This document shows, piece by piece, positions 8,322 to 16,565 of a DNA stretch of 64,000 nucleotides. This DNA comes from Halovenus marina. GTDB taxonomy: Archaea; Halobacteriota; Halobacteria; Halobacteriales; Haloarculaceae. Both the position numbers and the translations under genes were made by a program. Position 1 is the stretch's first letter. Each line of letters opens with the position of its first letter. The stretch is from positions 1,116,001 to 1,180,000 of the forward strand of contig NZ_JBLKNZ010000001.1 in assembly GCF_051414115.1 (NCBI RefSeq), written 5' to 3'. The notes beneath the pieces are model-generated. The model was not told the DNA's origin, searched no databases, and worked only from the letters and a program-made list of their open reading frames with translations.

Positions 8322-8411
8322 ATCTCGGAGTTTTACGTCACCAGTTAAATGGCTGTCCAAACGGATCCCACATCACAAGCGCTTACTGTCGACTCGTCCA
8401 ATCTCCGCGTA

Positions 8412-9419
8412 ATGGACCATCTCCTCGTCCGTGCAGCACGCGGAGAACACACCGAACGCCCTCCAGTCTGGCTGATGCGACAGGCCGGGCGACACATCCC
8501 AGAGTATCGCGAGATCCGGGAGGAGTACAGCTTTCTCGAAGCCATCAAGACGCCCGAGATTGCCGAGGAGATAACTATGCTCCCGTGGAAGTACTACCGC
8601 CCCGACGGGCTGGTGATGTTCTCGGACATTCTGACCGTGCTCGAACCGCTCGGCTTCTCCTATCACATCGAGAGCGGTGTCGGCCCCGTCGTCGAAAACC
8701 CCGTCTCCGGTCCCGACGACGTCGACCGGTCACACGGCGACGTGGCGCAGGAACTCGACTACGTCGGTGAGTTGCTCGTCGGTCTGAACCGACGGATCGG
8801 CGACGACACCGCGATCATCGGCTTCGCCGGTGGCCCCTTCACCCTCGCGTCGTATGCCGTCGCAGGTGGCCCGAGTCGGACGAACATGCCCCTCCGGAAG
8901 TTGCGCGCTCGTCATCCCGAGGCGTTCCGGACGCTGCTTGCTTCGTTTGCGGACGTGGTGCGGGACTACCTCGAATTCCAGATCGGTAACGGTGCCGACG
9001 CCGTCCAGTTGTTCGACACCTACGCGGGGACGCTGACCGAAGCGGACTACCGTGAGTTTCTGCTCCCACTGCACCGGGAGATTCTCGACGACCTGAACGC
9101 CCCCTCGATCATCTTCGTTCGGCGGATGGGCGGCCGACTGGACCTGCTCAGAGAGAGCGGGGCAGACGTCATCGGACTCGACTGGACCGTCGAGATGGGC
9201 GAGGCCCGCGACCAACTCGGTGGCCTGCCCGTGCAGGGCAACCTCGACCCGTCGTATCTGTTCGGCGACCCCGACTTTGTCCGCGAGCGAACCCGGGAGA
9301 TAATCGACGCGGCCGGACCCGACGGTCACATTCTGAACCTCGGCCACGGCGTCAACAAGGACACGCCGGTCGAATCCGTCGAAGCCTTCGTCGAGACGGC
9401 CAAATCGGTCGAGCGATAA
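8412..9419 (+). CDS. hemE: Uroporphyrinogen III decarboxylase
   Basis: The start at 8412 (MDHLLVRAARGEHTERPPVW) gives 335 residues, the usual length; the frame extends to 8349 but that part overlaps the adk promoter and has no family similarity. Hallmarks are PVWLMRQAGRHIPEYR at about 18-33, GFAGGPFTLASYAVAGG at about 137, IFVRRMGG and VQGNLDPSYLFG near 275. It decarboxylates uroporphyrinogen III to coproporphyrinogen III. With hemG and hemH nearby it suggests a bacterial-type haem branch in addition to, or instead of, the siroheme-dependent archaeal route. The AEC transporter follows after 7 nt. Confidence 0.95.
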   Translation: MDHLLVRAARGEHTERPPVWLMRQAGRHIPEYREIREEYSFLEAIKTPEIAEEITMLPWKYYRPDGLVMFSDILTVLEPLGFSYHIESGVGPVVENPVSGPDDVDRSHGDVAQELDYVGELLVGLNRRIGDDTAIIGFAGGPFTLASYAVAGGPSRTNMPLRKLRARHPEAFRTLLASFADVVRDYLEFQIGNGADAVQLFDTYAGTLTEADYREFLLPLHREILDDLNAPSIIFVRRMGGRLDLLRESGADVIGLDWTVEMGEARDQLGGLPVQGNLDPSYLFGDPDFVRERTREIIDAAGPDGHILNLGHGVNKDTPVESVEAFVETAKSVER

Positions 9420-9426
9420 CGCGGAG

Positions 9427-10338
9427 ATGGACGTCACTATCCGGTTGCTCGGGATGCTTGCTGTCCTGCTGTTCGGGACTGGACTGCGCCGCAGCGGAAT
9501 TCTCGACCGGCGTCGGACTGCGACGCTCAACGCGGTCACGTACTACGTGGCGCTCCCGGCACTGGTCTTCACGGCGATGTACGACCAGAACATCGTCGCT
9601 ATCCTCACCCCCCAACTGTTCGGTGGCGTGGTCGGCGTTCTCTTACTGACGGCAGGAACCGCGTACGTGATCACCACCCGCTGGAACTCCCCGGACCGAA
9701 AAAGCGTCGCACTCGTGCAGTCCTACCACTCGAATCTCGGCTATCTTGGGCTTCCGCTCGTCGCTGCGACGTTCGACGCCGACGTGACTGCAATCGCGAG
9801 CGTCATTCTCGGTATCGGGTCGCTCGTGCAGGTTCCGATCACGGTGACTCTGTTGACGACGATTACCGGCGCGGACACGCGATGGGCGGCCCGAGTCGTG
9901 GAACTGGTCAAAAACCCAGTCCTGCTGACGCTGATCGCTGGCATCGTGGTCGGAACTGCTGGCATCGAAGTCGCTTCGCCAGTCACCGCCGGTCTCGACG
10001 TGATCGCCGCGCTCGCGTTTCCGCTCGCGCTGCTCGTCGTCGGGGCCTCGCTCCAGTCGAGCGCAGCGTCCATCGACTATCGGGAGAGCGGAACCGTCGT
10101 CGCGCTCAAACTCGCCGTCATGCCCGCGTTCGCCTGGGTCGTGTTCTCGATGCTGCAGGTCGGAACACCGACGTTCACCGCGGTGGTCGTGATGCTCGGG
10201 ATGCCGACTGCCGTCTCCACCTACGTGTTCTCGGCCGAACTCGGCGGCGACCGAAACTTCGCCTCGCTCAACGTCTTTCTCACGACGCTCGTCTCGGTGG
10301 CGACGCTGTTCGTGCTGATTACCCTCGTCACGGCGTAG
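9427..10338 (+). CDS. AEC (auxin efflux carrier) family transporter
   Basis: 303 residues, almost entirely hydrophobic, with about ten TM helices in two five-helix halves. YHSNLGYLGLPLV and MLGMPTAVSTYVFSAELGG are typical of the AEC/bile-acid-transporter superfamily crossover regions. Relatives move organic anions such as malate or malonate, or act as auxin efflux carriers in plants. The substrate is not predictable here. Its position 7 nt after hemE and next to hemG/hemH makes a link to porphyrin precursors possible, but that is only context. Confidence 0.88.
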   Translation: MDVTIRLLGMLAVLLFGTGLRRSGILDRRRTATLNAVTYYVALPALVFTAMYDQNIVAILTPQLFGGVVGVLLLTAGTAYVITTRWNSPDRKSVALVQSYHSNLGYLGLPLVAATFDADVTAIASVILGIGSLVQVPITVTLLTTITGADTRWAARVVELVKNPVLLTLIAGIVVGTAGIEVASPVTAGLDVIAALAFPLALLVVGASLQSSAASIDYRESGTVVALKLAVMPAFAWVVFSMLQVGTPTFTAVVVMLGMPTAVSTYVFSAELGGDRNFASLNVFLTTLVSVATLFVLITLVTA

Positions 10339-10359
10339 CGGACTGCCCGTCTCGGATGT

Positions 10360-11649
10360 TCACAGGTCGGCCAGCCGTTCTGCTACCTCGCGCGCTTCGC
10401 ACACTCTGCTCGGGATGCCCATGCGTGCGGTGTAGTTCGTCGCGACGTGGATCCCCGGCGGCGTCTCGAAGGCGTCGAGATTTGCCCACGAGCGGTCGTA
10501 CGCCGGGAACCACCGCGCTCTGGTCTCGACGTTGAGCACTCGTGCGTTTGCCCCCATCACCTGCTCGAACTCGCTTGCCGCTATCTCGCCGATTTCCTCG
10601 TCTGTCCGGTCGATCATCTCGGGTTCGTGCATGCCGCCGAGAAAGACGGTGTACAGCCCATCGCGGTCGAACATGCTCGCGTTCCAGGACGCACCGAGCG
10701 TGTGCAACGATTCGTCCAGCGCGACCTGATAGCCAAAGCCCTTGCGGTCGGCGTCGGATTCGAGATGCACGAGCGCGAGCGGGTTGTAGGTGAGTTCTGC
10801 GAGTCCGTCCGCACCCTCCGCGACGCCAGAGAGCAGATCCGCGGTGACAAAGGCTGGCGTCGTCACGACGACGTGGTTGACCTCGTGCGCCCCGTCCGGC
10901 GTTTCCACGACGTATCCGGGACTGTCCTCGTCAGAGCCGTCAACCGACGAACTGTCCGGTCGACGAATGTCGGTGACGGGCGTGTCGAGGTGGACCCGTG
11001 ACCTGTACTGCTCGTAGATACCCCGGGGCAGTTGTTGATTGCCGTCCTCGAACGAGAGCGGCGGTGCCGAACTCCCCCCAGCGACGCGCTTGCGGAACGC
11101 CCGCAGGAGACTCCCCTCCTCCTGTTCGCGTTCGAGCAAGCCAGACAGCGCATACGCCGCTGGCATCTCGGCCGGGTCTGAGCCGTAGATGCCGCCGTAC
11201 AGCGGCCCGATGAAGCGCTCGTATGCCTCCCGGCCGAACTTCCGGGTGAACAGTTCCGCGGCCGTCTCCTCGGGCATCCCCGCTCTCGTCAGCGGTTCGG
11301 CCAGCATCCGGAGCTTTCCGCGCCAGGAGAGCAGACTCGTCCGGAGAAAGATATCCGTCTCCATCGGCGCTTCTCGGAGTTTCCCCCGCGAGTAGACGAA
11401 CAGCGCTCCGTCTTCGGCCTCGATGGCGTCGGCTTCGAGTCCGGCCGCCTCGATGAGTTCGTCGACGCCGGGCGTGCGGCGCATCCGCTGTGGCCCGACT
11501 TCGACGGTGTGGCCCTCGACCGTTCGGGAGCGGATCACGCCGCCCGGCTGGTCCTCGCTCTCGAAGGTGACGCTCTCGATGTCCCGCTTCGCGAGGTGGT
11601 GTGTCAGGGCGAGTCCGGTGATCCCGCCGCCGACGATTGCGACGTCCAT
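10360..11649 (-). CDS. hemG: Protoporphyrinogen/coproporphyrinogen oxidase (HemG/HemY type)
   Basis: 429 residues. An N-terminal FAD Rossmann motif (VAIVGGGITGLALTHHLAK) is followed by the PPO-like PLYGGIYGSDPAEMPAAYAL at about 150-170 and a C-terminal FAD segment (GIHVATNYTARMGIPSRVCEA). The family oxidises protoporphyrinogen IX, or in the coproporphyrin-dependent route coproporphyrinogen III, using FAD and O2. Which substrate is used cannot be decided from sequence, although pairing with HemE and HemH and the absence of hemN/hemF nearby is compatible with the coproporphyrin route. It starts 1 nt after the hemH stop, so the two are one operon. Confidence 0.92.
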   Translation of the reverse strand: MDVAIVGGGITGLALTHHLAKRDIESVTFESEDQPGGVIRSRTVEGHTVEVGPQRMRRTPGVDELIEAAGLEADAIEAEDGALFVYSRGKLREAPMETDIFLRTSLLSWRGKLRMLAEPLTRAGMPEETAAELFTRKFGREAYERFIGPLYGGIYGSDPAEMPAAYALSGLLEREQEEGSLLRAFRKRVAGGSSAPPLSFEDGNQQLPRGIYEQYRSRVHLDTPVTDIRRPDSSSVDGSDEDSPGYVVETPDGAHEVNHVVVTTPAFVTADLLSGVAEGADGLAELTYNPLALVHLESDADRKGFGYQVALDESLHTLGASWNASMFDRDGLYTVFLGGMHEPEMIDRTDEEIGEIAASEFEQVMGANARVLNVETRARWFPAYDRSWANLDAFETPPGIHVATNYTARMGIPSRVCEAREVAERLADL

Positions 11650-11650
11650 G

Positions 11651-12757
11651 TCAGTCGTCGCGACCAGTCTGAGCGGCTGCGTCTGTCGCGCTCGGCTCTG
11701 TTGCGTCCGGCGATGTCTGTGGCGCGTTCAGACACATCGTCCCCGGTTCGTCGCGGCACTGACACTGCCGGTACTGGTAGTACTCTGGGTCGATGTCAGC
11801 GAGAAACGGCTCGACGAGGTCCGCGAACACGCCACCGAGCCGCTCGTCGTCGTGCGGGATCGGCACTCGATGGAAGTCGAGTCCCTCGTCGGCCGCCTCC
11901 TCCGCGAGTTCGATGTCCAGTTCGGAGAGCGTCTCGCTCTGTTCGTGCAGGAAGCTGACCGGTTCGACGACGACGCGCTCGGCGTCTACCTCCTCGATCA
12001 GGTCCTCGACTTCTGGTTCCGTCCACGGGATGTCGCGGTTCTCGTGGTTCTGGTAGCCGATCCGGTAGTCCTCGACGCCGAGCATACCTGCCATCGCGGA
12101 ACACCACTCCTCGACGTAGATTTCGTACCGACTTCCCTCTTCCAGATAGTGCTGTGGGGTACCATGCGCCGAGAAGACGAGCGTCGTCTCCGCTGCGGTC
12201 AGGTCGACGCCCTCCGCATCAGCGAACGCTGCGATGTTGTCCGCGCGGACGCGGTTGTACGTCGGGTGTCGATGCCAGCCGGTGATCCCCTGTACTGGTC
12301 CGCTCCAGTCACTCTCTGCGACTGCCTCGTCGAGTTCGTCGAGCGAGATGACGTTCGTCGAGGGGCCACAGAGCGGGTAGACAGGAAAGCCGACGAGCCT
12401 GTCCATCCCATCCGCTCGGGCGTGTTCGACAGCGTCTTCGATGAACGGCTCGGTGTACTGCATGCCCACGTAAGTGGTCACGTTGTAGCCCCGTTCTCTC
12501 AGTTCTGCTTCGGCCATCTCGGCCTGCCGCTCGGACTGTGGGTTTAGCGGTGACCCGCCAATCTCGCCGTACTCCTCGATGAGCGCCGGTGCGCGTCGCT
12601 GTGCGAGCTGTCGGGCGCGCTCTCGGCGTTCCTCCTCGGTGTCTGCGTCTTCGAGGTCGGCGTTCGCGTAGAAGATTCGTTCGAGATAGTCGACGACCGC
12701 TTCCCTGTCCGGTTCGGCTGGTTCGCCGAAGTTCAGCATGACAAGCCCCGTACTCAT
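11651..12757 (-). CDS. hemH: Ferrochelatase with C-terminal cysteine cluster
   Basis: The start at 12757 (MSTGLVMLNFGEPAEP) gives 368 residues; the frame continues to 12859 but that part runs through an intergenic palindromic repeat. Core motifs are LNFGEP, GSPLN (about 68-72), the catalytic His in FSAHGTP (about H198) and EPVSFLHEQSET (Glu about 273). It inserts Fe2+ into protoporphyrin or coproporphyrin. After the catalytic domain come three cysteines, C332-x-C334-x7-C342 (QCQCRDEPGTMC), with two further Cys at 130 and 219. C-terminal Cys clusters in other ferrochelatases bind [2Fe-2S], so a cluster is plausible here. An acidic 25-residue tail ends the protein. Confidence 0.94.
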   Translation of the reverse strand: MSTGLVMLNFGEPAEPDREAVVDYLERIFYANADLEDADTEEERRERARQLAQRRAPALIEEYGEIGGSPLNPQSERQAEMAEAELRERGYNVTTYVGMQYTEPFIEDAVEHARADGMDRLVGFPVYPLCGPSTNVISLDELDEAVAESDWSGPVQGITGWHRHPTYNRVRADNIAAFADAEGVDLTAAETTLVFSAHGTPQHYLEEGSRYEIYVEEWCSAMAGMLGVEDYRIGYQNHENRDIPWTEPEVEDLIEEVDAERVVVEPVSFLHEQSETLSELDIELAEEAADEGLDFHRVPIPHDDERLGGVFADLVEPFLADIDPEYYQYRQCQCRDEPGTMCLNAPQTSPDATEPSATDAAAQTGRDD

Positions 12758-12796
12758 ACCCGCCGGTTGGACTGGGGACAGGTAGGTCTGTCGTTC

Positions 12797-12875
12797 ATAC
12801 TGTCGGCTGTACCATCTCGAACATACTTCACCACTGGGGTGACGAATATTCGTACGCACGTACAGCCGACAGTAT
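12797..12875. repeat. Dispersed palindromic element, copy 1 (about 79 bp)
   Basis: A perfect 16-bp inverted repeat, atactgtcggctgtac (12797-12812) and its complement (12860-12875), encloses 47 bp with a weaker inner hairpin (ttcaccac/ggtgacgaa). The second copy at 54128-54207 has the same length and arms. This copy lies in the divergent gap between hemH and the HerA-like gene. There is no coding content. It may be a non-autonomous mobile element or a REP-like structural repeat. Confidence 0.75.
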
Positions 12876-12979
12876 CAGTCTCACCCAGCGACACTGATGG
12901 TGGTCTCGACGGCGACTGTGTCTGTCGTCCGTCTGACGGAGAGTTATGTGGGCTGAGCCGCCACAATTTGGCAACGCGT

Positions 12980-14908
12980 ATGGCCGAGACAAAAGCAATC
13001 ACCGTCGCGGAGACTAGCGATGGCTTTGGCGGGTCGGACACCTGTGCCGAGGTGTCGCTTCCGGTCGTCGAGCTGCTGACTGGTCGTGGCTTCGTCACCG
13101 GAAAGAGCGGGAGCGGGAAGTCGAACTCCGCGAGCGTCATCGCGGAGAACCTGCTGGACAACGGCTTCGGACTGCTCATCGTCGACATCGACGGCGAGTA
13201 CTACGGGCTCAAGGAGGAGTACGAAATCCTCCACGCGGGCGCAGACGAGGAGTGTGACATCCAGGTCACCACCGACCACTCCGAGAAACTCGCCTCGCTC
13301 GCGCTCGAACAGAACGTTCCGATCATCCTCGACGTGTCGAGCTATCTCGACGAAAGCGAGGCTGAGGACGTGTTGACCGCCGTCGCGCGCAGCCTCTTCG
13401 CGAAGGCGAAAAAGCAGAAACAGCCGTTCCTCCTGCTCGTCGAGGAGGTGCACGAGTACATCCCCGAGAACGGCTCTGTCGGGGAGTGTGGGCGAATGCT
13501 GATCAAAATCGGCAAACGAGGCCGCAAACACGGCCTCGGGATCTGTGGGATCAGCCAGCGCCCCGCAGACGTGAAGAAGGATTTCATCACCCAGTGTGAC
13601 TGGTTGCTCTGGCATCGCCTCACCTGGAACAACGACACCCGCGTCGTCAAGCGAATCCTCGACGCCGAGTACGCCGACGCTGTTGAGGACCTGGACGACG
13701 GCGAGGGATTCCTGATGACCGACTGGTCCGAGTCGGTCCGGCGGGTACAATTTCACCGCAAGCGCACCTTCGACGCAGGTGCGACGCCGGGATTGGAGGA
13801 CTTCGAGCGCCCGGACCTGAAAAGCGTCAGCGACGACCTGGTGTCGGAACTCGAATCGATCAGCGACGAGCGCGAGCAGACGGAAAACCGAATCGCGGAG
13901 TTGCGCGAACAACTCGACAAAAAGAACTCGCGAATTGCCGAGTTGGAGGCAGAACTCCAGGACGCCAGAGACTTGAGTCGGATGGCAGACCAGTTCGTCA
14001 ACGCCCTCGTTCGACAAGTCGAGGGGCCAGCCCCGGGCCGAACCGAGCGCGAACGGATGCGCTCTGACCCCTCGATGGACTTCGACGCCGAGTACGACCA
14101 GCCTTCGACCGATAGTTCGAACAGCGAGACGGCGGACTCGGCTGCCACAGAGGCGTCAGCGAACCCAGAGACGGAGGCGACAGCAGACGCGGGATCAGAG
14201 GATACCGCCGAGATGGATGGGATGGACGGGTTCGCGGCGATGATGGACGCCGCTGGAGACGGTGCGGGAGCGGACGCGACAGGAGTCGACACTGCAGACG
14301 CCGACACTGCGGGTGTCGACGCTGCACCAACCGACACCGCAGGCGTCGATACTGCAGGGGCCGACACCGCAAGCGCCGATACCGCGACGACAGACGGCGG
14401 CACTGCGACGCAGTCGGGCGGCGGCGGGTTCAGCGCCGAGGCGGTGATGGAGACGCTCAAGGCCGCCTCGGAACTGTCCATCGAGGATGTGCGCGACGAG
14501 TCGGCGTTCGAGTCAGACGACGCAGAGCGAGTCGGGACTGATTCCCCATCAGCAGATGCGCACACGCCGGTCGAGGGGACTGGTCACAGCGAACCGCTCG
14601 CGGTCAGAGAACTCAAAGCCGACATCGGGCAGTTCGAAACCAAGACGCGGAAGATGCTCGAATTTTACGCCGAACTCGGGCCGGGGACGCCGCTGAACGC
14701 GCACTTCGCGGCTGGCGGCGACGGCGACCGGACGCGGGCGTACGCTCACAATCGACGGCTTCGCACCCGCGGCCTCGTCGAACACGTCGGCCGTGGCCGG
14801 TACGACTACTGTCTTCGGGAGTATCTCTCCGAAACACTCGACGGGGCCGACTCGGATACGATCGAACGGTACGCGAAAAACATCGAAGAGACGGTTCTCG
14901 ATACGTAA
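12980..14908 (+). CDS. HerA-like/DUF87 ATPase with Asp-Ala-rich repeat tail
   Basis: The start at 12980 (MAETKAITVAETSDG) gives 642 residues; the frame runs up to 12767 but that part crosses the palindromic repeat. Walker A GKSGSGKSNSA lies at about residues 39-49 and Walker B FLLLVEEVHEYIPE at about 152-165, so this is an FtsK/HerA-type P-loop ATPase core (to about residue 270). Then comes a coiled coil (about 285-335) and a low-complexity Ala/Asp/Thr region of GVDTA/ADTA pentads (about 375-480). A C-terminal about 150-residue domain may be winged-helix. HerA relatives move DNA in repair with NurA, but nurA is not in this window, so the role stays open. Confidence 0.83.
   Translation: MAETKAITVAETSDGFGGSDTCAEVSLPVVELLTGRGFVTGKSGSGKSNSASVIAENLLDNGFGLLIVDIDGEYYGLKEEYEILHAGADEECDIQVTTDHSEKLASLALEQNVPIILDVSSYLDESEAEDVLTAVARSLFAKAKKQKQPFLLLVEEVHEYIPENGSVGECGRMLIKIGKRGRKHGLGICGISQRPADVKKDFITQCDWLLWHRLTWNNDTRVVKRILDAEYADAVEDLDDGEGFLMTDWSESVRRVQFHRKRTFDAGATPGLEDFERPDLKSVSDDLVSELESISDEREQTENRIAELREQLDKKNSRIAELEAELQDARDLSRMADQFVNALVRQVEGPAPGRTERERMRSDPSMDFDAEYDQPSTDSSNSETADSAATEASANPETEATADAGSEDTAEMDGMDGFAAMMDAAGDGAGADATGVDTADADTAGVDAAPTDTAGVDTAGADTASADTATTDGGTATQSGGGGFSAEAVMETLKAASELSIEDVRDESAFESDDAERVGTDSPSADAHTPVEGTGHSEPLAVRELKADIGQFETKTRKMLEFYAELGPGTPLNAHFAAGGDGDRTRAYAHNRRLRTRGLVEHVGRGRYDYCLREYLSETLDGADSDTIERYAKNIEETVLDT
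14265..14400 (+). repeat. 15-bp degenerate tandem repeat encoding xVDTA/ADTA pentads
   Basis: About nine 15-bp units of the form gacactgcaggagtc, each coding for pentads such as GVDTA, DADTA or GADTA. They lie inside the linker of the HerA-like ATPase and read as a flexible acidic spacer. Confidence 0.75.
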
Positions 14909-14947
14909 GCCGTCGGCGATTCCGCTTGCGATCGGCGGACTATCCTC

Positions 14948-15592
14948 TCAGAGCGGATCGAGCAGCGATCCGAGCGCTGCGGCCGGGTCGTCGGCCTTGG
15001 CGACGCCGCTTGCCAGCAGGACGCCGTCAGCGCCGAGTTCGCGGGCGGCGAGGACGTCCTCGCCGGTGGAGATGCCTGCGCCACAGTAGACGTCGACAGA
15101 TGGATCGACGGCTTCCGCGGCCGCGACGGCGTCTTTCACGATGTCGGGATCGGCCTGACTCACCGGCGTTCCGGTGCCGATGAGTTCTGGGGGTTCGACG
15201 GCGACGGCGTCGGGACCGAGCGCGGTGACGGCCGCAATCTGGTCGGGGTTGTTCGCGCAGACGACTGTGTCGAGTCCGGCACGCTCTGTGGCGTCGAGAC
15301 TCGCGTCGATGTCGGCCAGTTTCAGCCGATTCTCCGAGTGGTTCAACAGCGTGCCAGTCGCGCCAGCGTCCTCGACGGCCTCCGCGAGCGCGCTGCCGGT
15401 GTGGCTGCCGTGTTCGACTGGGCTGACGTGCTGGGCCCACGTTTCGACGCCGGTGTCTGCGACGGCGCCGATATGGGCTGTCTGTGGTGCGATTGCGACT
15501 GTCGCGTCTGTCCCTTCGACGGCGCGACCGGCCGCGCTGGCGACCGCAACTGGGTCACAGGGATACGCTTTCAGGTTGACGAGGACGAACAT
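14948..15592 (-). CDS. tpiA: Triosephosphate isomerase (archaeal type)
   Basis: 214 residues, the short archaeal form. Catalytic residues are visible: Lys8 in VNLKAYP, the general-acid His in LLNHSENR (about 92-99), and the Glu base in VEPPELIGTG (about 135-144). The phosphate loop is CGAGISTGED near 170-180. It interconverts dihydroxyacetone phosphate and glyceraldehyde 3-phosphate in glycolysis and gluconeogenesis. It is convergent with the HerA-like gene. Confidence 0.95.
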   Translation of the reverse strand: MFVLVNLKAYPCDPVAVASAAGRAVEGTDATVAIAPQTAHIGAVADTGVETWAQHVSPVEHGSHTGSALAEAVEDAGATGTLLNHSENRLKLADIDASLDATERAGLDTVVCANNPDQIAAVTALGPDAVAVEPPELIGTGTPVSQADPDIVKDAVAAAEAVDPSVDVYCGAGISTGEDVLAARELGADGVLLASGVAKADDPAAALGSLLDPL

Positions 15593-15724
15593 ACCCTAGC
15601 GGGGGCGCGCACGGCCAAATACGTTATCGAATCGGTCCGACAGTCCGCTTTCGGCCCCGTTCTCCCGCGGCCGATCCGCGTGTGAACTGTCGACAATCGA
15701 CGGACGTGACGCCCACCAGATCGA

Positions 15725-15740
15725 AACCTTCAATTAACCG
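15725..15740 (+). promoter_or_regulatory. Promoter of tRNA-Val
   Basis: aaccttcaattaaccg is an AT-rich BRE/TATA-like element centred about 30 nt before the tRNA 5' end at 15763, the expected archaeal spacing. The rest of the 15593-15762 gap shows nothing else. Confidence 0.5.
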
Positions 15741-15762
15741 TGGCCGGTACGAACTGGTGCGA

Positions 15763-15837
15763 GGGTTCGTGGTCTAGGCTGGTTATGACACCTCCTTGAC
15801 ATGGAGGAGGTCGGCAGTTCAAATCTGCCCGAACCCA
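15763..15837 (+). tRNA. tRNA-Val (GAC anticodon)
   Basis: The acceptor stem GGGTTCG (15763-15769) pairs with CGAACCC (15830-15836). The anticodon stem is CCTCC/GGAGG with loop TTGACAT, giving anticodon GAC at 15798-15800. The T-arm is ggcag-ttcaaat-ctgcc, and the discriminator is A at 15837. No intron and no encoded CCA. The BNR fragment follows directly. Confidence 0.96.
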
Positions 15838-15891
15838 TAGCGCGGAAAAGGCTTACTCAAGCCTTATACCCCAGTTTTCTTCAAACCTCAA

Positions 15892-16494
15892 ATGTCCTTG
15901 GTCGAAGCCCCGATCAGCGGTGGCTCTCTGACTTCCGTACGTTCGGCCCTTTCCTACGGCGTCGTCGAGGCGCTGTTCAGCACCGATGGCGGGCGCACCT
16001 GGGGGAACAACGTCTTGGTCGGTGACTCGACGGATGTCCCCGGACGCGTCCTCACCGAACCGGTTCCGACGACCTACACCGAGGACAAACTCTGGACCTT
16101 CGGCCGTGACAACGCCACCGCGGACATGTTCGCGATGCAGAGCGAAGACGGCGGCCTGACCTGGACCGACCCGGTTTACTTCAATCCAACTGGGATGGTC
16201 GACCCGACGCCAGCGTGGTTCAAGCGGACGAACGCGAACGAGGTGACTGTCATCTGGGGCGACCGCACGAACGACCGGGTGAACTCCATGCAGGCCAGCG
16301 CACGCCTCCTCTGGCAGGATCCAACACTCCTCGAAGACACCCCCGTCACCCCAATTGCTGTGCAGATGTCCGACAACGAGGCCGAATTCGGCTACGCCAC
16401 GTTCGCGAAGATGGGCGAAGACCGACGACACACGCTGGTCACCTTCTACGACGAGGACGTCGCACCGAACATCTGGCTCATGTCGCTCGACTAG
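15892..16494 (+). CDS. BNR/Asp-box repeat (sialidase-fold) protein fragment, possible element remnant behind tRNA-Val
   Basis: 200 residues with two classical Asp-boxes, STDGGRTW (about 29-36) and SEDGGLTW (about 84-91), the signature of beta-propeller sialidase/BNR proteins. Only about two to three blades are present against the six or seven of a full propeller. There is no signal peptide, and the N-terminus starts abruptly in an atypical stretch 55 nt after the tRNA. The simplest reading is a decayed or truncated gene, perhaps the tail-fibre or surface protein of an element once integrated at the tRNA. A duplicated tRNA 3' end was looked for downstream and not found. A short T-run follows at 16537-16542. 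Confidence 0.6.
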   Translation: MSLVEAPISGGSLTSVRSALSYGVVEALFSTDGGRTWGNNVLVGDSTDVPGRVLTEPVPTTYTEDKLWTFGRDNATADMFAMQSEDGGLTWTDPVYFNPTGMVDPTPAWFKRTNANEVTVIWGDRTNDRVNSMQASARLLWQDPTLLEDTPVTPIAVQMSDNEAEFGYATFAKMGEDRRHTLVTFYDEDVAPNIWLMSLD

Positions 16495-16536
16495 CGACCG
16501 ACCCACTCCATCTTTCGGGCCTCTGCGGACGCTACC

Positions 16537-16542
16537 TTTTTT
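16537..16542 (+). terminator. Poly-T terminator candidate
   Basis: Six consecutive T (gctacctttttt) 43 nt after the BNR fragment stop. Archaeal termination commonly occurs at such T-runs, but no supporting structure is seen. Confidence 0.3.
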
Positions 16543-16565
16543 GTGGCTGGTTCACACGGAACAGT

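Noticed and set aside
12767..12979. N-terminal extension of the HerA-like frame
   Set aside because: It reads through the palindromic repeat and lacks similarity to the family; the ATG at 12980 is preferred.
15801..16025. Alternative frame overlapping the BNR start and tRNA
   Set aside because: It includes the tRNA sequence itself and has no domain; the BNR frame carries the Asp-boxes.
15838..16565. Second copy of the tRNA-Val 3' end (attachment site) after the BNR fragment
   Set aside because: Looked for gttcaaatctgcc and cgaaccc-type repeats and found none, so no intact attL/attR pair can be claimed.
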